Positions 16,589-23,147 of a stretch of 55,790 nt of DNA are shown here, one piece after another (position 1 is the stretch's first letter; each line of letters starts with the position of its first letter). Origin of the DNA: Verrucomicrobiales bacterium. GTDB lineage: Bacteria; Verrucomicrobiota; Verrucomicrobiia; Limisphaerales; UBA9464. The stretch lies in the NCBI GenBank assembly GCA_005805505.1, contig SYMJ01000245.1, positions 1 to 55,790 of the forward strand, given 5' to 3'. The notes beneath the pieces are model-generated. The model searched no databases and had not been told where the DNA came from. It saw nothing but the letters and a program-made list of their open reading frames with translations. The position numbers and the translations under genes are program-made.

Positions 16589-18439
16589 ATGACTCTCCGC
16601 TTCCGGTTGACGATCCTCCTCTTCACGCTGGTCGGGTTGTGCCGTGCTGACATGGCACCGTCGCAGGACCTCTTGCCGACCAACACTCTTGCGGTGCTAA
16701 GCATCCCCGAAGTGTCGGCGGCCAAGTTGGCCTGGCTGGCGTCGAATCCGGGCCGCCTCTGGCAAGACCCCGCGATGGCCGCCTTCCGGAATCAGTTCGA
16801 GAACTCCGTTCGTCAGAAGTGGCTCACCGTGTTGGAGCGCGAGTCCGGATTAGATTTGCGGGAGTTGCTCGACCTGACCCGCGGGCAGGCCACCTTGGCC
16901 GTGTTCCCTCCGCTCCCGGTCGAGCCGGGTTCCGAAGATGCCGGTTCCAATTGGCTGCTGCTCCTCGACACCCGCACGGGTTCCGCCGCCTTGTCCAAGG
17001 CGTTGGACGCCGCTCGGGCCCGAGTGGGAACCAATACTCCTGCCACCGCCAAGACCCGCGAGGTCGGTGATCTTCGGTTCACCACGGTCACGCTCGATCT
17101 CCAGATGACGGCCGCAGCCGGTGCTAAGTCGCCCAGCGCCCCAGGCGAAGCCTTGGAGGACGAGGACTTCCGTTGGGAACTGTGCTATGGACAAGTGGGC
17201 TCGGCATTCGTGGCGGGGCCGTCTTGGGCTGCGATCTCCAATGCACTGCCGCGACTGACCGCCACCAATGCCTCTCCGGGTTTGGGCAGCAAGGCATCCT
17301 TCGGTCGTTTGTGGAATTCGACGCTGAAGGATCGGCTGGTCTGGTCGTATGTCGATGTGGCTTCGCTCTATGAGCGGTTTTCTCCCCGGTTGGAGGGTGT
17401 CTTTGGGATGCTTTCGCTGTTGGGCGCGGATCCGGCCAAGGTGGTTCCGGCCACTGGTCTGACCTCCATCAAGGCTGTGGGAGGCGGAGTGCAGTTCACC
17501 ACCAATGGTTGGACCACGGAGCTGGCCATCGAGGTGCCTGCGGCGGAGCGGGTGGGACTGACCCGGCTGATGGAGATCCTGCCGTTGGAGGCCGGGGTTC
17601 TGGCGGGGGTTCCTGAGGGAGTGGCTTCGTTCCAGCGGTGGCGGATCGACGGCCCCGGCGGTTGGAAAGCCTTGGAGGCTTCGCTCCAGCGTATTTCCCC
17701 GAATCTTTCCGACCTGGCCGGCATCACTGTCGAATCGGCCGGGCAGGTGTTTAACTCTAACTTCAACTTGCAGCGCGATCTGGTGGGTGCCCTGGGCAAT
17801 GATTTCATCACCTTTACTCTGGCTCCCTCGGGAACAAACCTGGTTCAACTGAGCAGCTCGGGTCGTATCCAAATGGTCGGGTCTCCGAACCCGGCGCGGT
17901 TGGTGAGTGGGTGGAAGGCCTTGGAAGCATTGGTCCACATGCAGGCCGGAGCCCTGGAGTTTTCTCAGCGCCTTGGGGCAGGGGATCGCAAGGTGGTGGT
18001 GGCCACTGTGAACGCTAAAAGTGGGATCCAGAATGCCTTCCAATTAACCACCAGTTCCAATCACGTGGTGATCGCGAGCGACGCTGCCGCCATGGATGCC
18101 TATCTCGCGGCGGCCGCCCGAGGGGTCCCTGTGGTGCCGGGTCTGGCGGATGCGGCCGTTGGGGCCGGCGGAACGCAGCGAGGTATGTTTGGATATTCTC
18201 AGCCCCAAATCGAACTCCGGGCCACTTGGGAAACCTTACGCTCGTCTGAGTCGCTCGTGGCCGTGATGCCGTCCGGCACGACGAGCTTGGAGATGGTTCA
18301 GACCGTGGAATCCTGGGCCAATTTCAAACTGCTCCCTCCATTTGAGACGGTCGCCAAGTACTGGACCCTGCAAACCATCTCGGGCGGCACGGATGCTGGT
18401 GGATTTCGCTTCCGCTGGTTTTCTTCCAAGGCTCCCTGA
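16589..18439 (+). CDS. Exported protein of unknown function (DUF3352-like layout)
   Basis: 616 residues beginning with a Sec signal peptide (MTLRFRLTILLFTLVGLCRA). I do not recognise a catalytic motif. The opening after cleavage (LLPTNTLAVLSIPEVSAAK), the repeated mentions of a self-comparing domain (LRFTTVTLDLQM; FVAGPSWAAISNALPRL; NHVVIASDAAAMDAYLAAAA) and the absence of cysteine clusters resemble the large exported proteins often labelled DUF3352 in PVC and cyanobacterial genomes. That assignment is tentative. It is a single gene, divergent from the hexapeptide protein across 196 bases and followed by the tRNA-bearing intergenic region. Confidence 0.7.
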   Translation: MTLRFRLTILLFTLVGLCRADMAPSQDLLPTNTLAVLSIPEVSAAKLAWLASNPGRLWQDPAMAAFRNQFENSVRQKWLTVLERESGLDLRELLDLTRGQATLAVFPPLPVEPGSEDAGSNWLLLLDTRTGSAALSKALDAARARVGTNTPATAKTREVGDLRFTTVTLDLQMTAAAGAKSPSAPGEALEDEDFRWELCYGQVGSAFVAGPSWAAISNALPRLTATNASPGLGSKASFGRLWNSTLKDRLVWSYVDVASLYERFSPRLEGVFGMLSLLGADPAKVVPATGLTSIKAVGGGVQFTTNGWTTELAIEVPAAERVGLTRLMEILPLEAGVLAGVPEGVASFQRWRIDGPGGWKALEASLQRISPNLSDLAGITVESAGQVFNSNFNLQRDLVGALGNDFITFTLAPSGTNLVQLSSSGRIQMVGSPNPARLVSGWKALEALVHMQAGALEFSQRLGAGDRKVVVATVNAKSGIQNAFQLTTSSNHVVIASDAAAMDAYLAAAARGVPVVPGLADAAVGAGGTQRGMFGYSQPQIELRATWETLRSSESLVAVMPSGTTSLEMVQTVESWANFKLLPPFETVAKYWTLQTISGGTDAGGFRFRWFSSKAP

Positions 18440-18445
18440 AGGGCA

Positions 18446-18487
18446 TCACCGCAGCGGCTCGGGGTCTCACCGCAGCGGCTCGGGGTC
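18446..18487 (+). repeat. 21-bp perfect tandem duplication
   Basis: Two identical head-to-tail copies (18446-18466 and 18467-18487) of a 21-base unit that begins TCACCGCAGCGGCTCGGGG. They start seven bases after the stop codon of the exported-protein gene. Each copy is GC-rich, and there is no third copy, spacer or coding continuation. Confidence 0.85.
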
Positions 18488-18916
18488 GGTCCCACCTATT
18501 TACACAAAAGGGGGCACTCCTTACTATAACAGTATGCTTTAAATGGCTCCGCGGGACTGGTCCTGCGCTCGCAGGAAGGCTCCGGGGGGAGGAGGAGCTT
18601 TCGCGCTGCGCGCGCGGGATGGTGTGATCGCCTTCAATGCTCGCTCCGGCCCAATCCCGCTGCGGCTGTGGGGTGGGGGCATCGTTGGGGGATGAGAGGT
18701 TTTCTGGTTCGTGTCTCGTTCTTGGGGGTATTATGACGTCGGGAGGGACTGTTATTCGAAATGAGTGGTTAGGCTCCTTGCCCTTTTTTCATCCACTCGG
18801 GCAGCCTCTGGGGTTTTCACTCGCAGAAAAGGCTCCGCAAAATGTTTTGTTGGTAAAGTGTGAAAATCCATTGCGATGGATCCGCCGCCTCGGGCATGGT
18901 TTCCAGCCTTCGAGGC

Positions 18917-19005
18917 GGAGAGGTGGCTGAGTGGTTTAAGGCACACGCCTGGAAAGCGTGCGTAGCTAATCCCTACCGGGGGTTCAAATCCCTCCCTCTC
19001 CGCCA
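18917..19005 (+). tRNA. tRNA-Ser (anticodon GGA)
   Basis: The acceptor stem GGAGAGG (18917-18923) pairs with CCTCTCC (18995-19001), followed by discriminator G and an encoded CCA (19003-19005). The anticodon arm is CACGC-CTGGAAA-GCGTG, giving anticodon GGA and reading UCC/UCU serine codons. A long variable arm and a T-arm with GGTTCAAATCC complete a class II tRNA of 89 bases. Confidence 0.97.
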
Positions 19006-19069
19006 GATTTCTTTTTGAGAAGTCTTCAACGACCGTTGGATTCCCCCAACGCTCTTCTTAACTCAGATT

Positions 19070-19117
19070 TTCCAACACGGTTTCCAATACGGTTTCCAAT
19101 ACGGTTTCCACACGCCG
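19070..19117 (+). repeat. 12-bp tandem repeat, about 3 to 4 units
   Basis: The units TTCCAACACGGT, TTCCAATACGGT and TTCCAATACGGT follow head to tail (19070-19105), with a decayed fourth copy to 19117. The array lies 65 bases after tRNA-Ser. It contains no spacers, so it is not a CRISPR. The period of 12 is shared with the pair at 19826-19849, although the unit sequence differs. Confidence 0.8.
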
Positions 19118-19604
19118 TTTGGATTTTCTGATTGGATTTACCAATTGATCCCCGCCTTGAGCGTCTTTTTCGTCCTCGTACCGTTCCCGGTCGAACTGCA
19201 TTCACGCCCTCGGGCCATGGACCCCATTCGGTAGACTCCCGTGGTACCCGTTTGGCTCGAATCCCCAACTTCGTCGGCATCGGTATCGACTCCGAGCGGA
19301 GTTTCTCGTTTCAGTTCCAAGGTAGTCTTCCGGGAACGCAAACAGAGCTGGGCCGCCTTGGAGTTTCATCGATGATCTGCCCTTGAATTTGACAAGCCCG
19401 TGCCCCGATTTTGCCGCCTGATGGAGGATTCCGGGACACCGTGAGCAGGAGTCCTCGATCTTCGTGAAAAGCTCTGGGGTTGACCCGAGATGCAGGGGAA
19501 CTGCACGCCAGAACTAACTCGTTAGTCGGGGTGCTAATCGTAGTGGAAACTTGGAGAAAAGCCTTGTTCCACAAGCTGTCATCGCGGAAGTTGTCATAGG
19601 TGTC

Positions 19605-19689
19605 GCCCACGTGGCGGAATTGGCAGACGCGCTAGATTCAGGTTCTAGTGAGTAACATCGTACAGGTTCAAGTCCTGTCGTGGGCACCA
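19605..19689 (+). tRNA. tRNA-Leu (anticodon CAG)
   Basis: The acceptor stem GCCCACG (19605-19611) pairs with CGTGGGC (19679-19685), followed by discriminator A and an encoded CCA (19687-19689). The anticodon arm is CTAGA-TTCAGGT-TCTAG, giving anticodon CAG for CUG leucine codons. The T-arm contains GGTTCAAGTCC and there is a class II variable arm; total length is 85 bases. A strong terminator follows 50 bases downstream. Confidence 0.97.
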
Positions 19690-19740
19690 TTTCTTCAGTC
19701 CAGTGCAGTTCGGATAAAATCCGAAATGCTGTTGACGACA

Positions 19741-19766
19741 AACCCCAGTGTTTACTGGGGTTTTTT
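19741..19766 (+). terminator. Intrinsic terminator of the tRNA-Leu transcript
   Basis: The hairpin AACCCCAGT / ACTGGGGTT (stem of seven G-C-rich pairs plus A-T pairs, loop GTTT) is followed directly by six T residues. It lies 51 bases after the tRNA CCA end and is the clearest factor-independent terminator in the window. Confidence 0.88.
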
Positions 19767-19825
19767 CACACGCAGGACGTCGGCGCAATCCACCAGCGCC
19801 GTGCCCCAAAACGAGTCTGAATCCC

Positions 19826-19849
19826 GATTTGCCGAGAGATTTGCCGAGT
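19826..19849 (+). repeat. 12-bp tandem pair
   Basis: GATTTGCCGAGA (19826-19837) is followed directly by GATTTGCCGAGT (19838-19849), differing only in the last base. It lies in the non-coding stretch after the tRNA-Leu terminator. No function can be assigned. Confidence 0.65.
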
Positions 19850-20296
19850 CGGTAGCCGCTCCGCAGCTCCATAAGCCGGTTTTTGCGCGTCAGAAACGCC
19901 GGGTCTCCGGCCTATGGCAGCATCATCAAGGCAAGCTCCACGGGAGACGGTCGTAGTTGGTTTTTTAGTGATGACGAGTGTTGAACCGCTTCACAGGGGC
20001 GGGTTTGAGGTTCCGCTCGAGCTTCAACCACACTGGATGTTTCGAAGGGTTTGTCCTTGGCGATTGCCAAGTCGGGAGATGGGTTCAGCCTTCCGGTCAA
20101 CGTGAACACCTTTCTGAGAGTTTCTTGGTTCACCCGGTGCCTACGAAATGGTTCAAGGGAATCGGTTTTGCTGGCTGCGCCTTCGTCCGCCCGAGCTTCG
20201 TTGTTCGTCCGTTACGGGCCTCAGTATGGGGCTCAAACCGGCCAACTCCTCGCTCTCACCGCGTCGTGCAAAAGATTCTGCCGCGCCATCGGTTTT

Positions 20297-21220
20297 ATGC
20301 CCCGAGCTTCGTTCTGGTTGAGTGGGTGGGTGTCCGGCGCGTTGTTCTGTGCCGCAGCAACGGGGGGATCATCCTCAAACCAGGCCGCCAAGATCATTGC
20401 TCCCGCCGTGTCCACCGGAACCGGGCTGCTGCTGGAGCCGGCGTTGACGCTGCCTGAGTTTACTCGGGAGAAATTCGCGGCCGCCATGGCGACTGTCGGC
20501 GCAGAGAAGATTCGGCGGCCATGGACGCGCTCGGTGGTCACCTTATCGCCGCATCCGCGCACGGATGTCCGCGGGCTGACTGAGGCCGAGGTGAAGTCCT
20601 ACATGCTGGAGGCGAAGCGATTGTTTGATCGTGGGGAAGCGGTGCCGGTGTCGGATGTGGGGTTGATCAGCACTCAGGAGGACGTGGTCCGAAAACCCAT
20701 GCTCAATCATATTGCGGTGTTTTCGAACTCGGTCGCTCGCGTTTACTTGTTGGTACAGAAGACCTCCACAGACACGGGGTGGTCTCATTTCTCGATCGTC
20801 CAAGATCTTACGGTGACACCCGTTCTCGATTACTATGCCGAGCTCACGGCCGATGGTCCCAGATTCGAGGGCACCAGTTGCTACAAGTGCCATTCGTCGG
20901 GCCCTCTCGCCATTCATCCGGCGCGGGAAGACCTGGTGCTGGATGCCCCGTTGGCTGCGGCGATCAGCCAGCACATCGCCGATCAACCGCGATCCCAGTT
21001 CGTTTTCCCCAAGAACTCCCCTAAGCCCCCGACCGGCGAGAAATTAGCGCTGAAATTCTGCACCCGTTGCCACGAGGACGGAGGGGAACGCGACGCGCTG
21101 TATCAGCTGCACGCGCATCCCATTCGTGTGCTGGTAGACTTTGGTTACATGCCGCCGAATCGACGCCTGAAGCCGGAGGAAATCGCCGAACTGAAAGCGT
21201 GGTTGGAGCGGAAACCATAG
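20297..21220 (+). CDS. Exported di-haem cytochrome-like protein
   Basis: 307 residues from ATG 20297, which gives a short signal-like N-terminus (MPRASFWLSGWVSGALFCAA). Two c-type haem motifs are present: CYKCH (residue 195) and CTRCH (residue 255). The second lies in a small cytochrome-type domain ending HPIRVLVDFGYMPPNRRLKPEEIAELKAWL, where a methionine (YMPP) could be the sixth haem ligand. Residues of about 50-190 (TLSPHPRTDVRGLTEAEVKSYMLEAKRLFDRG; GWSHFSIVQDLTVTPVLDYYAEL) are not recognised. The frame is open upstream to 20051, but that extension is basic and non-coding in character. It is probably a periplasmic electron-transfer protein. No partner gene is adjacent: the next gene is convergent after 356 bases. 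Confidence 0.82.
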   Translation: MPRASFWLSGWVSGALFCAAATGGSSSNQAAKIIAPAVSTGTGLLLEPALTLPEFTREKFAAAMATVGAEKIRRPWTRSVVTLSPHPRTDVRGLTEAEVKSYMLEAKRLFDRGEAVPVSDVGLISTQEDVVRKPMLNHIAVFSNSVARVYLLVQKTSTDTGWSHFSIVQDLTVTPVLDYYAELTADGPRFEGTSCYKCHSSGPLAIHPAREDLVLDAPLAAAISQHIADQPRSQFVFPKNSPKPPTGEKLALKFCTRCHEDGGERDALYQLHAHPIRVLVDFGYMPPNRRLKPEEIAELKAWLERKP

Positions 21221-21576
21221 GCGGACAGTGAGCCGGATTCCGGCCATCGAGAGAGCTTGCTAGGGAGAGTGGCGCTTCTCTGTCATGTTCGCCGAGGTGG
21301 CGCTTTCGGAGAAATCGCCCTACCTCGGAAGTGCGTGGGTGAGGCTGATTTTGTGGCAGGAACCTGGGATGTAGCCGGATGAGCTTCCGAGGTAGGGACC
21401 GATCTCCGAGCGGTCCGTCCCCGTGGCGATGGACGTTGAGAGTGCTTGAAAGCTGTAGAATCAGAAGCCAAAGCACGGCCTTAATCCCTGAAATGTCTGA
21501 TGTGTACTCAGACTAGATTGGATCCGTTCCCTTGGGAGAGAATCGTCGACGGAATTCGGCTCCGTAGGGAGCGGCG
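21221..21576 (+). other. Intergenic region between convergent genes, with a long inverted repeat
   Basis: This 356-base gap separates the di-haem gene (+) and a DUF1501 gene (-). It contains no plausible coding frame. The notable content is a perfect 14-base inverted repeat (21318-21331 and 21384-21397), listed separately. Confidence 0.6.
21318..21397 (+). repeat. Perfect 14-bp inverted repeat with 52-base spacer
   Basis: CCCTACCTCGGAAG at 21318-21331 is mirrored by CTTCCGAGGTAGGG at 21384-21397. Between the arms lies a 52-base non-coding spacer. It could be a small transposon-like remnant, a folded RNA or a bidirectional transcript end; no flanking target-site duplication is obvious by eye. 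Confidence 0.7.
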
Positions 21577-23055
21577 CTATCCCCCCAACCGGGAGTCGGA
21601 GGAGAGAGCCTCGTGGACGACCCGAGCTCCGCCGGCGATGCCGGTGAGGCGTTCGAGACGGCCGTTGACCTCGTAGTTCAAGGCTTCGTGTTCTAGCCCC
21701 AGCAGGTGGAGGATCGTGGCGTGGAGGTCCTTCATTTGGATGGGCTTCTCGACGGCCAGTAGGCCGAGATCATCGGTGGCTCCGATACGGATGCCGGGCC
21801 GAACACCGCCACCGGCCATCCAAATGGTGAATCCGGCCGCGTTGTGCTGTCGGCCGAGGTTGCCTTGCATCATGGGCGTGCGACCAAATTCGCTGGCCCA
21901 AACGACAAGGGTTTCATCGAGCAGACCCCTCTGCTTTAGGTCGGTCAGCAAGGCTGCTACGGGTTGGTCGGTCCAGCGCGCGCGGGGTTCGTGGTTTTTG
22001 ACCAGGTTGTCGTGGGCATCCCAACCGTCCTTGTCGGGCATGTCGTACACTTGGACGAATCGGACGCCCCGCTCGACCAACCGCCGGGCTAGCAGGCATT
22101 TGCGACCAAACGCCTGGGTGCGTGGGTCGGCGTGCTCGAGGCCGTAGCTCCGGCGGAGGCTTTGGGATTCGCGATCGGTGTCTCCCACTTCGAGGGCCGA
22201 AGACTGCATCCGGTAGGCCAGTTCGTAGCTGGCGATGCGCGCATCGAATTCGGCAAACCCGGGCCGGGCATCCCGATGCCGCAGGTTCAAATCGCGGATG
22301 AGGTCGAGGGTATCGCGTTGGCCGTCGGCGAACTCGGGCGGGGGCAGCAAGTCTAACACTGGCGTGCCCTTGTCGCGCAGCCGAGTGGGTTGGAATGCGG
22401 CCGGTAGGAACCCGTTGGAATAATTAGCCGCCCCACCGAGAGGTCCGGCGTCGAAGAGGGTCACGTATCCCGGCAGGTCGTGGTTGACCGATCCCAGTCC
22501 GTAGGTGACCCAAGAACCCAGGCTGGCCTTGCCCGGTCGGATGTCGCCGGTGTGGAGTTGGTAGCTTGCGGGCGCATGGTTGTTGGAATCGGCCTGAAGC
22601 GAGTGCAGCACGCACAAGTCATCCGCATGCCGGGTGATGTGCGGCATGAGGTTGCTGACCCACAGCCCAGACTGGCCATGCTGCGACCAGGTGAACGGGC
22701 TGGCCATCAACTCGTCTTTGCAGCCGTGGAATACATTGGCGAAGCGGGTGGCCTTGACCGCATCGCGGAACGACTCCGGGACCGGTTTTCCGTGGAGCTT
22801 TTGCAGCAGCGGTTTGTAGTCGAAGGTGTCGATTTGGGAGGGGCCACCGACCAGGAAAAGGAAGATGACTGACTTGGCCTTCGGGGGCAGCGGGGCCGGT
22901 CTCGGTGCGAACGGGTTGAGAGGATCGGGCCCTGTCCGGATGGAGGCCGCCTGAGCCTCTAGTCCAGTCAACGCCTGAAGCGCGAGCGCACCGAAGCCGG
23001 TGCCCATCGATCCCAGGAAGCGTCGCCGCGTTCCCGCCTGGGGCGTCACGAACAT
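21577..23055 (-). CDS. DUF1501 protein with Tat signal (copy 1)
   Basis: 492 residues beginning with a twin-arginine signal (RRRFLGSMGTGFGALALQAL). The body matches DUF1501, a sulfatase/alkaline-phosphatase-like fold: KSVIFLFLVGGPSQIDTFDYKP, DDLCVLHSLQADSNNHAPAS, RLVERGVRFVQVYD and DETLVVWASEFGRTPMMQG. The family is frequent in Planctomycetota and Verrucomicrobiota and usually sits beside DUF1549/DUF1553 proteins, as here: the DUF1549/DUF1553 gene starts divergently 92 bases away. The biochemical function is unknown. Tat export implies folding, and perhaps metal loading, in the cytoplasm. The sequence VKATRFANVFHG near residue 100 and SYQLHTGDIRPGKASLGSW are typical of the long DUF1501 subgroup. 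Confidence 0.93.
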   Translation of the reverse strand: MFVTPQAGTRRRFLGSMGTGFGALALQALTGLEAQAASIRTGPDPLNPFAPRPAPLPPKAKSVIFLFLVGGPSQIDTFDYKPLLQKLHGKPVPESFRDAVKATRFANVFHGCKDELMASPFTWSQHGQSGLWVSNLMPHITRHADDLCVLHSLQADSNNHAPASYQLHTGDIRPGKASLGSWVTYGLGSVNHDLPGYVTLFDAGPLGGAANYSNGFLPAAFQPTRLRDKGTPVLDLLPPPEFADGQRDTLDLIRDLNLRHRDARPGFAEFDARIASYELAYRMQSSALEVGDTDRESQSLRRSYGLEHADPRTQAFGRKCLLARRLVERGVRFVQVYDMPDKDGWDAHDNLVKNHEPRARWTDQPVAALLTDLKQRGLLDETLVVWASEFGRTPMMQGNLGRQHNAAGFTIWMAGGGVRPGIRIGATDDLGLLAVEKPIQMKDLHATILHLLGLEHEALNYEVNGRLERLTGIAGGARVVHEALSSDSRLGG

Positions 23056-23147
23056 GCGTCACCTTGCCCATGGCTTCGGCCATCGAGCAAGGAGTCCGGT
23101 AGGCTTTACCTTGGACATCGTGTGGGGTGCGGGGCGAAAGTCGTCTT

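Larger units (their letters stand above)
18440..20296 (+). other. 1.86-kb region without protein genes, holding two tRNAs and short tandem repeats
   Basis: No frame here has coding character: the open frames are short, basic and unlike known proteins. The recognisable contents are a 21-bp tandem duplication (18446-18487), tRNA-Ser (18917-19005), a 12-bp tandem repeat (19070-19117), tRNA-Leu (19605-19689), an intrinsic terminator (19741-19766) and a second 12-bp repeat pair (19826-19849). Between 18560 and 18640 there are several GC-rich hairpins. The rest shows nothing I can name; the stretch 19850-20296 just upstream of the di-haem gene may contain its promoter. Confidence 0.7.

Noticed and set aside
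16850-18043. A 397-codon open frame on the minus strand
   Set aside because: It lies wholly inside the exported-protein gene on the other strand and has a composition typical of a shadow frame.
19070-19117. CRISPR-like repeat array
   Set aside because: Units of 12 bases abut without spacers and no cas gene is present.
18917-19689. tRNA genes as attachment sites of an integrated element
   Set aside because: No repeated tRNA 3' end was found downstream and no integrase gene is present in the window.
20051-20296. N-terminal extension of the di-haem protein to 20051
   Set aside because: The 82 extra residues are basic, have no family match and would bury the signal-like segment that begins at 20297.
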